Source: DASZTV01 sp035550655 | GTDB lineage: Bacteria; Actinomycetota; Actinomycetes; JAFAQI01 | Direction: 5' to 3' | DNA: 64,000 nucleotides | Assembly (NCBI GenBank): GCA_035550655.1 | Contig: DASZOU010000005.1 | Span: forward strand, 124,001-188,000 | Shown here: positions 40,738-50,079 of the stretch, piece by piece | How the letters are laid out: every line of letters begins with the position of its first letter | Numbering within the stretch: the stretch's first letter is position 1 | The notes under the pieces: generated by a model | Seen by the model: the letters and a program-made list of their open reading frames with translations, nothing else | What the model was told of the DNA's origin: nothing | The model's database searches: none | Program-made: the position numbers and the translations under genes

Positions 40738-43700
40738 TTAGGGAATGGCGACGAATCCGAGGCAGGCGCCGCCGCACTCGATGCAGTACATGACGGCGTC
40801 CGCGATCAGCGGCGCGACGAACTGGATGAGCTCACTGCCCCCTAACAGAGCGAGCGCGATCAGGCCTTCGGAGACGACCGGCCAGGCCGGCCACATGTGC
40901 CAGGTGCCGGGGTTGCCGTTGGGACCGAAGTAGTCGAAGACCTGCTTCACGCCTGGTGGCAGCTTGCTCGGGTCGGGATCGATTCGCCAGCGTGCCTGCG
41001 CCGTGTCCAGGACGACCGGGTCGTTGACGTCGAGGGTCACGTAGATGCCGGTGGTGATGAGGCCGGCACCAATCACCGCGCCGATGATCTCTCCGAAGAA
41101 GCTGAAGATCGTGCCGATGGCCTCGGCGGCGATCCCGGCGATGATGGCGGCGATGAGCCAGTCCAGGTCGATGTCCGCGGGCGGCTGGACGGCGAGTTCA
41201 CCGACGTACGCGTCGAACGTGATCGTCGAGAGGTTGTCGCCGATGTTCGTGATGTCGCTGCCACGGCGCGGCACGTCGTCGTAGAAATGGCTGTAGCCGG
41301 TACTCGACTTGATCACCGCCGTGAGCAATGACCCTTGGGCGACCCGGAAGGCGAGACCCTTCTGCTCGTCGTCCTTGTTCGGCGGTCCCGCGATCCCGCT
41401 GATGATGGTGAGGTTCGGCACTCCCTGTGACGGATCGCCGCCCGGCGTGACGTCCAGCAGCAGGTTGTCGATCAGCATCCGGTTCCACGAGATCTGGTCC
41501 GGCGCCGATGACGGCGGCGTAGGACCGCCATTGTTCCACTGCTGACTGGCCGCCTCTATGTCGAGACTGCCGGCAAGACTGCCCGAGCAGGCCAAGGTCG
41601 TGAGGCTGGTGATCCACGGCCGGTCGTGAGGATGCAGCGCGCCTGCGTCGTAGTCGATCGGCGCGTTCCAACTGCCCATGGACAGGTTGGTGGGGTCGGT
41701 GGACTGCGGGAAGTGCGTCGGGTCGACTGGGGCGGTGCCGATGATCCGCAGCCAGCCGGGCACCTGAGTCAGCTGGCCGCTGAGGGTGCTGATCGTCGGT
41801 GCCCATCGGCACGCACTGGTGTCCAGGCTCGAGATGTCGAGCTGCACCTCGCCGATGGGCGGGCCCGTCGTGTCGTTCACGCCGGAGAACCCGCTCGAGT
41901 CGACGAAGGCCGAGGACACGGTCGTCGATGCGAACTTGCTCGGCCGGCCGCCGCCCTGCGCGGCGAACACGTTGAGCTCTTGGCTGAAGCTGATGTTCTG
42001 CGGCGGTTGCGCGACGTTCAGCGTGGTCAGGGTTGTCGGCGTCGTCTGTTGCGGGGCATCGGGCCAGTCCTCGAGCTCGACGCTGATCGTCTTGACGCTG
42101 ATCGGGAGGGTGGTGGTGGGAGCGCGGAGCGCGAACACCTGTCCCTCGATCCCTGGCTGACAGGTATTCGTGTCGTCCGCGAGGAACACCGGCAGCGGGT
42201 TCTCGTCGGCGTCGAGAGCGCCGTTGCGGCTCAGGCAGATCTGCTCGACGTTGAGGAAGAACGCGGCACCAACGGTGTCGGCGGTGGTGCCGGGCGGCCC
42301 GGGTGGCGGCAGGTTCGTCCCGGAGCCGTACGACGGCGTCTGCACTGTGCTCTGCACCAGGACGACGCCCTGGCTGACGGTGTTCCCGTCGATCGCGGTG
42401 AACTCGGACTGCATCGTCGGCTCGAGCGCGGGCGACGGCCGGTCGAAGGTCGTCCAGCCCTCGATCCGCATCGGCATCGGGGAGTGGCTGCCGATGTTGA
42501 TCGTCGAGGTGTAGATCTCGCTCAGCGGCGGCGGGCTCTGACCGCCCGCCCAGTGCTGCCGGTAGCTCGCCTGCAACGGGTGCGGGGTCGCCAAAGCCTT
42601 GATGCCGGTCAGGCCGGCGGGGCGTGGGTCGCCGTTGTTGTCCACCACCGCACCGGCGGCCGGCGTCAGCAACGGGTAGCCGTAAACCCAGGAGCCTTCG
42701 ACCTCGACGAGCGGTCGTGCATCGCGGGAGTAGTCGAGCCATAGCTCTTGCAGCTGTGTGCCGTTCACGCGGAAGAGTGATGCGGGGGTGATGACGGCGC
42801 GGAGCGTCTCCGGCACCAGGAACCCGGTGGCGACGAGCTGGTTCGGGCTGGTGCCCTGGTGCGCCGCGAGGTCGTCGATCACGACGGTGACGCGTCGCAG
42901 GTCGCCGGCTGCCAGGCCGACGAAAGTGGGGTAGTCGGTGCCGATCGGGAGCAGGTTCGCCGCTACGCCGGTGCCGGTCGACCGCTCGGCGATCGAGAGC
43001 GCCGCGACGTGGGCGAAGACCTCCATCGAGGCGACATGCACCTCGACGAACCCGTGCGGGTTGCCGGTCTTCACGTGCTTGCGGTCGTCGCCGGAGTTCG
43101 GTGGCACCGGGACCTGGACGGTGACGGTGTCGATCATCCGGATGTGTGCGCGGGTGTCGTCGAAGGCGAGCCACGACGACCAACCGGTCGGGTCGGCGTC
43201 ATGGTTCTGGGCGACTCTCACCCAGACGTCGGTATCGACGATCGGAGTCGGTTGCGCGGGCAGCAGAACGTTCGCTGCGCTCTCGAACCGCTGGCCGTCC
43301 CAGGCAGGGAAGCCGGTGACCGGTGGCCGGGTGAGCGTGGTGTTGATGGTGGTTGAGTCCTCGACCTGACCGAGCTGCAGGACCAGCCGGTCCGGCAGGA
43401 CGGCTTGCAGGTCGATGCGCTGGTTGTGCGCCAGCGCGACGACGTCGGGATCCGGGCTGCTGTCGGCCGGCTTCGCTGAACCGTCGTACGACTGGATCAC
43501 TGCGGCGACGGTCACCGCTTGCGGCAGCAGCTCGACGGCGAGTGAGGTGAGCGAGTCCTCGAGGGAGCCGTCGATGACGACCTCGGTGATGTCCTTGGTC
43601 TGTCCGTGCAGCCACTGGCTGCTGACCGCGGGATCGCCGGAGGTGTAGGAGTCCTGGGCGATGTCCATCGTCACAGCGGCCGGCTTGTCGATCCTGGCGA

Positions 43701-45999
43701 GCACTGACAGCGGCTTGGTCGAGGTCTGCGCAAAGTGGTTTGGCTCGTTCAGCAATGAGTCGAACTTGACCAGCCGGAGCTTCGGCACGGCGACATAGGT
43801 ACGCCGCCCGGTCGGCGCGGACAGCGACGCGAGCTGGTCGCCGAACCAGCCGGCCTGGCGCCGCGTGCACTGTTCGAAGGTGATCTCGCTCGCCACGGTA
43901 GGCGCCGTCGTCGTCTGCTGGTCGGTGAGCTCGAAGGTCACGAAGCCGAATGGGTCGACACTCGCCGGCACGGCGACCTCGGCGGCGATGCCGGGCGACG
44001 TCGTCGAGCTGATGACGATGCCGAGGATGTGCGACGCCGCCGGGTCGTTGGTGGCGCCGCTCGTCTTCGGCAGGTCGAGCACGAAGGCGGCGAGGTGGTC
44101 GAGCGCGGGGACGCCCATGATCGCGGTGGGGTCGGGTGCTCGAAGGTCGGGCGAGGTGAACGTCACATCGCTGCGCGCGATCGCGCTGTTCGCGCCGTAC
44201 TCGAAGAACCAGACGTCGGTGAGCTTGTAGTCGACGAACCCGTCGAGCTTCTGGGGCACCGAGGACAGGTTGACGGTGAGCTCGGCTGGGTCGGCGCCGA
44301 ACCAGTACGTCGCGGCGACTGCGCCGAAGTCGGTGCTGGCAGTGGTCTGGCTCCGCGCGATCTGGTTGGCGATCTGCAGTCCGGCGGTGAACGTCGCCGG
44401 AATGGCGGTGAGGCTCGTCTGCAGCTTCCGGTAGTCGGCGTTGCCGATCGTGTCGTTGGTGTAGGTGATGGCGAGGTCCATCGCGGTGGAGTTGCTCCAG
44501 CCGAGGGTGGCGTTGTCGGTCGGCGGTGTGGTCGACAGGAAGTCGCCGGACCCGGATGCCTTGAAGGTCGTGGGGAACGCCGCGGTCGTGGCGCTCACCT
44601 GGTTCGTGCCGATCGTGACCTCGATGTCCGCCGGAAGCACGGCGTCGAGGGTGAGGCCGACGGCGGCAGCAACTTTCTGCTCGGTCGCGGACGGGTTCGC
44701 GATCGTGAACAGGACGTTGGCCGATTCCAGTCCGTATGCCTGCGCGGTCAGTGGTCCGTCGTTGTAGGTGACCGCCAAGCCGTGAGGGGTCGCGGCCGGC
44801 AATGCGATGGGGACGAGGCCGGCCGTGGTGCTGAGCGCAACACGCGTCGCGGCGGCTGCCTGCCCGCCCGCGTCGGTGAAGGTGACGCTGGTCGCGATGT
44901 TCGTGGACAGCGTCGGGTCGTACCTGCCGAGGCTGACGACAGCCTTGACCGGCAGGTCGTCGACGTGGGCGCGCGTGGCTCGCTGCTCGATCGCCAGCGT
45001 CGTCGTGTCCTTGGCGCTGGAGCGGACCATGACGTCGAGCGACGGAATGGTGGCACTGGCCGAGTAGGCGAACGTCTCCGGCGCGTCGGTGATGTCGAGA
45101 CTGGCCTGGGTCGGCAGCACGCCCTGCATGTTGATGGTCGTCGCGTGGTCGGTCGTGCCGTTGCTGACTACCTCGTCCTTGAGCACGAGCACGACCGTGG
45201 TCATCAGTGCGACATGCGTATGCCATGTGACCTGGGTGTCGGTCTGGTTGAGCTTCAAGGTCGCCTTCAGCGGGTCGCTCGCGGGCAGGTTGAAGGGCGC
45301 GGGTGTCGGCAGCGTGAGCAGGATTGCTGCGCCGGCGCACGAGCGCACGTTCGGGTCGGTGAGTGCCGCCTGGTCGGCGTCCTGCTGCGGGATGGGGACG
45401 TTGAGCGAGAGCTTGCCGGTCAGCGTCGCGAGGTCGTTGAGCAGGCCGAGACCGACGAGGTCCGCGATCGCCTGCAGCAGCTGGCTCGCTGTGGCGACGA
45501 TCTTGGCGGGGCCGACGGTGGCCGTGCCGTCCACGATGCCGCCGATGACGGCGATCCCTGCGACGTCGCCGGTGGTGCTCACCGAGATGTCGAGCTCGTT
45601 GAGCGACGGGAGGCTCGTCACCCGCGTCGCAAGGGTGACCTTGATCGACGACGGCAGTCCGGTGGCGCTGGCCGGCACCTCGACGTAGGCGAAGCTCGGC
45701 GTCGCCGCGTTGGTGGTCAGGTTGACGTAGAGCGAGAGGCTGTAGCCGGTCAGGCCCGGCGCCGCGAAGGTGACCGCAGCGCCGACCTCGGCCCCGGCGG
45801 CCACGGTGATCGACATCGTGACCGTCGCGTTCTGCGAGCCGCACGGTACGACGTTGGGCACCTCCGGGACGACGACGTACCAGGCATCTACAGGCGGCGT
45901 TGTCTCCTGCCGCACGCGCAGCAACACCCGTCCGGCGGTGGCCAGACTCCAGGCGTCCCCACTGGTCAGCTCACTGACGATTTCGCCCAGGATTGTCAT
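40738..45999 (-). CDS. Giant orphan protein, 1753 residues
   Basis: Largest gene in the window. No signal peptide is seen at ATG 45999, which has AGGATC just upstream. The body is low in Lys and Cys, rich in Thr, Ala, Asp and Val, and alternates beta-strand-like segments, e.g. ASATIPSLDVMVRSSAKDTT and TLAIEQRATRAHVDDLPVKA. Near the C-terminus are two hydrophobic stretches, about 1611-1655 (LIAAIIAGIAAEAIGTIFSF then FGEIIGAVIGAGLITTG) and about 1710-1753 (EGLIALALLGGSELIQFVAP, then a Cys-rich CIECGGACLGF). A pore-forming or surface role is possible; nothing is recognised. It is a single unbroken frame. Confidence 0.85.
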   Translation of the reverse strand: MTILGEIVSELTSGDAWSLATAGRVLLRVRQETTPPVDAWYVVVPEVPNVVPCGSQNATVTMSITVAAGAEVGAAVTFAAPGLTGYSLSLYVNLTTNAATPSFAYVEVPASATGLPSSIKVTLATRVTSLPSLNELDISVSTTGDVAGIAVIGGIVDGTATVGPAKIVATASQLLQAIADLVGLGLLNDLATLTGKLSLNVPIPQQDADQAALTDPNVRSCAGAAILLTLPTPAPFNLPASDPLKATLKLNQTDTQVTWHTHVALMTTVVLVLKDEVVSNGTTDHATTINMQGVLPTQASLDITDAPETFAYSASATIPSLDVMVRSSAKDTTTLAIEQRATRAHVDDLPVKAVVSLGRYDPTLSTNIATSVTFTDAGGQAAAATRVALSTTAGLVPIALPAATPHGLAVTYNDGPLTAQAYGLESANVLFTIANPSATEQKVAAAVGLTLDAVLPADIEVTIGTNQVSATTAAFPTTFKASGSGDFLSTTPPTDNATLGWSNSTAMDLAITYTNDTIGNADYRKLQTSLTAIPATFTAGLQIANQIARSQTTASTDFGAVAATYWFGADPAELTVNLSSVPQKLDGFVDYKLTDVWFFEYGANSAIARSDVTFTSPDLRAPDPTAIMGVPALDHLAAFVLDLPKTSGATNDPAASHILGIVISSTTSPGIAAEVAVPASVDPFGFVTFELTDQQTTTAPTVASEITFEQCTRRQAGWFGDQLASLSAPTGRRTYVAVPKLRLVKFDSLLNEPNHFAQTSTKPLSVLARIDKPAAVTMDIAQDSYTSGDPAVSSQWLHGQTKDITEVVIDGSLEDSLTSLAVELLPQAVTVAAVIQSYDGSAKPADSSPDPDVVALAHNQRIDLQAVLPDRLVLQLGQVEDSTTINTTLTRPPVTGFPAWDGQRFESAANVLLPAQPTPIVDTDVWVRVAQNHDADPTGWSSWLAFDDTRAHIRMIDTVTVQVPVPPNSGDDRKHVKTGNPHGFVEVHVASMEVFAHVAALSIAERSTGTGVAANLLPIGTDYPTFVGLAAGDLRRVTVVIDDLAAHQGTSPNQLVATGFLVPETLRAVITPASLFRVNGTQLQELWLDYSRDARPLVEVEGSWVYGYPLLTPAAGAVVDNNGDPRPAGLTGIKALATPHPLQASYRQHWAGGQSPPPLSEIYTSTINIGSHSPMPMRIEGWTTFDRPSPALEPTMQSEFTAIDGNTVSQGVVLVQSTVQTPSYGSGTNLPPPGPPGTTADTVGAAFFLNVEQICLSRNGALDADENPLPVFLADDTNTCQPGIEGQVFALRAPTTTLPISVKTISVELEDWPDAPQQTTPTTLTTLNVAQPPQNISFSQELNVFAAQGGGRPSKFASTTVSSAFVDSSGFSGVNDTTGPPIGEVQLDISSLDTSACRWAPTISTLSGQLTQVPGWLRIIGTAPVDPTHFPQSTDPTNLSMGSWNAPIDYDAGALHPHDRPWITSLTTLACSGSLAGSLDIEAASQQWNNGGPTPPSSAPDQISWNRMLIDNLLLDVTPGGDPSQGVPNLTIISGIAGPPNKDDEQKGLAFRVAQGSLLTAVIKSSTGYSHFYDDVPRRGSDITNIGDNLSTITFDAYVGELAVQPPADIDLDWLIAAIIAGIAAEAIGTIFSFFGEIIGAVIGAGLITTGIYVTLDVNDPVVLDTAQARWRIDPDPSKLPPGVKQVFDYFGPNGNPGTWHMWPAWPVVSEGLIALALLGGSELIQFVAPLIADAVMYCIECGGACLGFVAIP

Positions 46000-46094
46000 G
46001 GTTCGGATCCTGGCGAACCGGACAGATCGGGTCAATAAGTCGCAGACGGCCGCTTGTCGCCGGCGCCTGGCGACGTTCAGGCAGACTGCTGCCC

Positions 46095-47237
46095 GTGGAG
46101 GGTCCCGATGCGTTGATGGCGGCGGCGCGCGAGCAGACCGGGCTCGAGGACTTCGGCGAGGACAGCTTTCGTGACGGACTCGAGCGGCTGTGCCACGCGC
46201 TGGACACCGAGGCGAAGCTCAACGCGGTCGGGGAGATGGCGCTGCCGCAGCTGATCGGCAAGCTGCTCGCCAACCGGCTGAAGATCGAGGACTGGTACTC
46301 CCGGCACCCGGAGATCGACGACGAGCCGATCGTCGAGCCGCTGATCGGTCTTGGCCTGCCGCGAACCGGGTCGACCGCGCTGTCCTGCCTGCTCGCCGAG
46401 GACCCGAACGCGCGGTCGCTGCTGGTCTGGCAGGCAGGCGAGCCGGCGCCGCCGCCCGCGACGGTTGACGGCCCCGACCCGCGGATCGCGGCGGTGGAGT
46501 TCAGCATGTCGATGCAGCAGGAGCTCGCGCCGCGGCTCGCCTCCCTCGTGCCGATGTCGCCGAACGGTCCCGAGGAGTGCCAGGACCTGATGGCGTTGAC
46601 CTTCAGGTCGCACTACTTCCTCGCGTTCGCGCACATCCCGTCGTACGCCGACTGGTTCCTCGACGCTGATCTCACGTCGACGTACTCCTACGAGAAGCGA
46701 GCGCTGAAGCTGCTGCAGTGGAAGGCACCCCGCAAGCCGTGGCGGCTGAAGTGCCCGACGCACCTTCTGTTCCTGCCGGATCTCGACACGGCGTTCCCGG
46801 ACGCGCGGTTCGTGATGACCCACCGCGACCCGACCGACGTGATGGTGTCCGTCGCCGATGTCTTCGCTGAGGTTCAGGGCATGTTCGCCGACGAGATCGA
46901 CCGGCCCTATCTCGGCCGGCTCAACGTCGAGCACTGGTCGCTCGGGATGAGACGGGCGCTGGAGTTCCGGGCGGCCGGTAACGATCACCGCTTCTTCGAC
47001 CTCGACTTCCACGCGGTGCAGCAGGACCCGATCAACGAGGTACGCCGGCTGTATGAGTGGCTGGGGGAGCCGGTGACGGCGGAGTTCGAAGCCGGGATGC
47101 GTCGTTGGTGGGCGGACAACGCGGCGAACCGCGAGCACAACGTGCACCCGGAACCCGAGGAGTTCGGGCTCGACCTCGATGCGATCAGACCACTGTTCGC
47201 GGACTACGTCGCGAGTGCGCAGAAGTGGTGTGGCTGA
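46095..47237 (+). CDS. Sulfotransferase-family protein
   Basis: 380-residue PAPS-dependent sulfotransferase-like protein. The N-terminal MAAAREQTGLEDFGEDSF segment is typical of the actinobacterial sulfotransferase group. The 5'-phosphosulfate loop is GLGLPRTGSTALSCLLA. The 3'-phosphate motif is around ARFVMTHRDPTDVMVSVADV. The start is GTG 46095, just before the conserved N-terminus. Acceptor unknown. Its stop overlaps the next start (TGATG). Confidence 0.85.
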   Translation: MEGPDALMAAAREQTGLEDFGEDSFRDGLERLCHALDTEAKLNAVGEMALPQLIGKLLANRLKIEDWYSRHPEIDDEPIVEPLIGLGLPRTGSTALSCLLAEDPNARSLLVWQAGEPAPPPATVDGPDPRIAAVEFSMSMQQELAPRLASLVPMSPNGPEECQDLMALTFRSHYFLAFAHIPSYADWFLDADLTSTYSYEKRALKLLQWKAPRKPWRLKCPTHLLFLPDLDTAFPDARFVMTHRDPTDVMVSVADVFAEVQGMFADEIDRPYLGRLNVEHWSLGMRRALEFRAAGNDHRFFDLDFHAVQQDPINEVRRLYEWLGEPVTAEFEAGMRRWWADNAANREHNVHPEPEEFGLDLDAIRPLFADYVASAQKWCG

Positions 47238-48283
47238 TGGCGGTCGACCTGAGCGGTGGCAAGCCCGCCGAGTGGGAGGAGGTCTTTGCCGCGCAGCCCG
47301 ACGACCCGGAGCTGCGCGAGTCCATCAACGCGTGGATCTGGGACGACAGCGGGGAGTTCGCGATCCCGCGGCTCGGCGTCGAGGCGCCAGGCGACCGGTG
47401 GGACACCCACGACATCCAGGTGAACCTCGCGTTCGCCGACGGCAACGTCTACTCGATGTACGGCGCGCACCCGACGCACGACTCGATCGGTCCCGACGGC
47501 AAGCCGCGGATCCTCGGCGCCGGCCCGCTGCGGATGGAGATCGTCAAGCCGTACGAGCACCTGCACATCTCGGTCGACGGCATCGCGCAGGCCATGACCG
47601 TCCAGGAGCAGATGAAGGGCTTCTTCCCGGGGCGGACCGGTGGGGCGGAGGTCCGCGTCCAAGCCGAGATCGACCTGCACCCCGTCGCGCCACCCTGGGA
47701 GAACGGCACGATGAGCGAGGAGGCGCACCGCGTCCTCACCGAGCAGGACGAGGGTGGCCTGGTCGGGATCCCGTGGCGGTTCGAGCAGCTGTGCCGGGCG
47801 ACCGGGACCGTCACAGTTGGGGAGCGGACCTTTCCGCTCAGCGGCGGCGCGGACCGGATCCGCCGGCAAGGGGTACGGCGGCTGGCGACGTTCCGGGGTC
47901 ACGCCTGGCAGGCGGCACTGTTTCCGAGCGGTCGCGGCTTCGGCTACCAGACCTTCCCGCCGCGCACGGACGGGCTGCCGACGTACAACGAGGGATACCT
48001 CTTCACCGGTGACGGCGAGCTCATCCCGGCGACCGTCGTGTCGGCGCCGTGGCTGACCGAGCTGCACGCGAGCGGCGAGGACGTCAGCGTCGTCCTCGAA
48101 GCGGCGGGGGAGATCCACGAGATCCGCGGCGAGACGCTGTGCTCGACGTTCATGGTGATGCCGCCCGAGGTCTCCGGCGGCGGGATGCAGCTGCAGCAGG
48201 CCGTCACCCGCTACACGTGGGACGGCGAGTCCGGCATGGGCATGACGGAGCGCTCCAACACCACGGCGGCGCTCGCGTCCTGA
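47237..48283 (+). CDS. Lipocalin-like/CrtC-type protein (DUF7064-like)
   Basis: 348 residues with no signal peptide. Strand-rich sequence: WDTHDIQVNLAFADGNVYSM, LRMEIVKPYEHLHISVDGIA, RVQAEIDLHPVAPPWENG, and a second half with GIPWRFEQLCRATGTVTVG and WQAALFPSGRGFGYQTFPPR. The pattern resembles hydroxyneurosporene-hydratase-like double lipocalin folds often found in lipid and steroid clusters. Translational coupling to the sulfotransferase suggests a shared lipid-like substrate (inferred). Confidence 0.72.
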   Translation: MAVDLSGGKPAEWEEVFAAQPDDPELRESINAWIWDDSGEFAIPRLGVEAPGDRWDTHDIQVNLAFADGNVYSMYGAHPTHDSIGPDGKPRILGAGPLRMEIVKPYEHLHISVDGIAQAMTVQEQMKGFFPGRTGGAEVRVQAEIDLHPVAPPWENGTMSEEAHRVLTEQDEGGLVGIPWRFEQLCRATGTVTVGERTFPLSGGADRIRRQGVRRLATFRGHAWQAALFPSGRGFGYQTFPPRTDGLPTYNEGYLFTGDGELIPATVVSAPWLTELHASGEDVSVVLEAAGEIHEIRGETLCSTFMVMPPEVSGGGMQLQQAVTRYTWDGESGMGMTERSNTTAALAS

Positions 48284-48314
48284 TGGGGCGTCGGTCCCGG
48301 CCTAGTGCCGTCCG

Positions 48315-48968
48315 ATGCAGCACGATCGACGGATGCGGGGTAACGCTCGGCGGCATGTGGCCCTGGTCGGGCTGGTCGGTGCTGTCGCCGGCATCGTCGT
48401 CGCACTGGCCTACCGCACGGCCGTGGGCGTGCTGGCCGGCTACGACGCGGCCGCGCTGCTGTACGTCGGGTACGTCTGGTGGCGGATCTGGCCGATGGAC
48501 GCCGATGCGACGTCGGTGCACGCCGCCGAGGAGGACCCGACCCGCGCGAGCGCGGACGTCGTGCTGCTGCTCGCGGCCGTCATCAGCCTCGGCGCGGTCG
48601 CCTGGGCGATCGGCAACGCGCACTCCGGTCACAGCACGGCGCGCACCGTAAACCTCGGGCTCGGTGTCGGATCGATCGTCGTGTCGTGGCTGCTGGTGCA
48701 CACGATCTTCACGCTGAAGTACGCGCGGCTGTACTACGGCGGTGCCGGCGCCGAGGGTGGCGTCGACTTCGAGCACAAGGTGCGCCCGCCGTACTCCGAC
48801 TTCGGCTATCTCGCCTTCACGATCGGCATGACGTTCCAGGTGTCCGACACCGACCTGCAGACGCCGGCGTACCGGCGGCTGGCGTTACGCCACGCGCTGC
48901 TGTCCTACCTGTTCGGCGCCGTCATCCTCGCGTCCGCCGTCAACCTGGTTGCCAACCTTGCGACCTGA
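48315..48968 (+). CDS. DUF1345 integral membrane protein
   Basis: About 217 residues with four or five helices: HVALVGLVGAVAGIVVALAY, YDAAALLYVGYVWWRIWPM, VVLLLAAVISLGAVAWAI, GLGVGSIVVSWLLVHTIFTL and LLSYLFGAVILASAVNLVA. The conserved PYSDFGYLAFTIGMTFQVSD block is diagnostic of DUF1345. ATG 48333 is a possible later start. The last 84 bases overlap the convergent desaturase gene. Confidence 0.85.
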   Translation: MQHDRRMRGNARRHVALVGLVGAVAGIVVALAYRTAVGVLAGYDAAALLYVGYVWWRIWPMDADATSVHAAEEDPTRASADVVLLLAAVISLGAVAWAIGNAHSGHSTARTVNLGLGVGSIVVSWLLVHTIFTLKYARLYYGGAGAEGGVDFEHKVRPPYSDFGYLAFTIGMTFQVSDTDLQTPAYRRLALRHALLSYLFGAVILASAVNLVANLAT

Positions 48969-50057
48969 CCGGTCGTCGGCGTTGGGCAGGGAGAGCCGGA
49001 TGATCTTCGCCCACGCCGAGCCGAGTTGCTTGGCGAACGACCCGGTGACGTAGGGCAGCTGGTAGCGCTCGAAGATCTCCTGCACCTTCGGTGCGATCTC
49101 CTGGTAGCGGTTGCTCGGCAGGTCCGGGTAGAGGTGGTGCTCGATCTGGAACGACAGGTTGCCGGTCATCAGGTGGAAGAACGGCCCGCCGGTGATGTTG
49201 CCGGCGCCCAGCATCTGGCGCAGGTACCACTGGCCGCGCGTCTCGCCGTCGATCGAGTGCTTGGTGAACGTCGCGATCCCGGCGGGGAAGTGGCCGCACA
49301 TGATCACGGAGTGGGTCCACAGGTTGCGGACGAGGTTTGCGGTGGCGTTGGCGGTCAGCGTGGTGAGCGCCGACGGCCCTGACAGCAGCGGGTGCACGAG
49401 GTAGTCGCGCGTTGCCTGCCGCTTGATCTTGCCCAGCACCCGCTTCGCCTTCGCCGTGAACTCGGCCTTGTCGGCGCGGCCGCCGATGACCTTGCCGATC
49501 TCCAGGTCGTACGCCGCGATGCCGTACTCGAAGATGCAGGCGTTGATGAGGTTCCACAGCGGCTGCGCGAGATAGAACTTGCTCCAGCGCTGCTCCTCGT
49601 CGACGCGCATGATCCCGTAGCCGAGGTCGTTGTCGCGGCCGAGGACGTTCGTGTACTTGTGGTGCACCTGGTTGTGCGAGTGCTTCCACATCTCCGACGG
49701 GGTGGCGTTGTCCCACTCCCATGTCGTGGAGTGGATCGCCGGGTCACGCATCCAGTCCCACTGGCCGTGCATGACGTTGTGCCCGATCTCCATGTTCTCG
49801 AGGATCTTCGCCATCGACAGCCCGGCGGTGCCGACCAGCCACGCCGGCGGGAACAGCGAGGCGAGGAGTACGGCGCGGCTGCCGAGCTCGAGCCGGCGTT
49901 GCGCGCCGATGACCTTGCGGATGTAGGCGGCGTCGCTCTCGCCCCGGCTGCCGACGATCTGCTCGCGCAGCTCGTCGAGCTCACGGCCCAGCTCTTCGAT
50001 GTCCCCGTCGCTCAGGTGCGCGATCGGGTTGTCGGGCTGGTGCTGGATGGCGGTCAT
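48885..50057 (-). CDS. Membrane fatty-acid desaturase, DesA3-like
   Basis: 390-residue di-iron acyl-CoA/lipid desaturase. Three His boxes are present: GHNVMHGQ, HSHNQVHHKYTN and QIEHHLYPDLPS. Hydrophobic segments lie around AVLLASLFPPAWLVGTAGL and WNLINACIFEYGIAAYD. With the adjacent reductase it matches the M. tuberculosis DesA3-Rv3230c stearoyl-CoA delta-9 desaturase pair. GAGGAG lies 5 bases before ATG 50057. The C-terminal 28 residues overlap the convergent DUF1345 gene. Confidence 0.93.
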   Translation of the reverse strand: MTAIQHQPDNPIAHLSDGDIEELGRELDELREQIVGSRGESDAAYIRKVIGAQRRLELGSRAVLLASLFPPAWLVGTAGLSMAKILENMEIGHNVMHGQWDWMRDPAIHSTTWEWDNATPSEMWKHSHNQVHHKYTNVLGRDNDLGYGIMRVDEEQRWSKFYLAQPLWNLINACIFEYGIAAYDLEIGKVIGGRADKAEFTAKAKRVLGKIKRQATRDYLVHPLLSGPSALTTLTANATANLVRNLWTHSVIMCGHFPAGIATFTKHSIDGETRGQWYLRQMLGAGNITGGPFFHLMTGNLSFQIEHHLYPDLPSNRYQEIAPKVQEIFERYQLPYVTGSFAKQLGSAWAKIIRLSLPNADDRSGRKVGNQVDGGREDDGAEQVGQQRVA

Positions 50058-50079
50058 GCGAGCTCCTCGCGCGGAACGG

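Noticed and set aside
40738..46038. Very long open frames on both strands inside the giant gene (e.g. 43199-45844 minus, 44029-46038 plus)
   Set aside because: They are Arg/Gly/Asp-rich shadows caused by high GC; composition is unlike a protein, and only the 40738-45999 frame shows normal alternation of hydrophobic and polar residues.
48285..48298. DosR-box-like GGGGCGTCGGTCCC upstream of DUF1345
   Set aside because: Only 10 of 14 core positions match and the dyad is lost; expected by chance.
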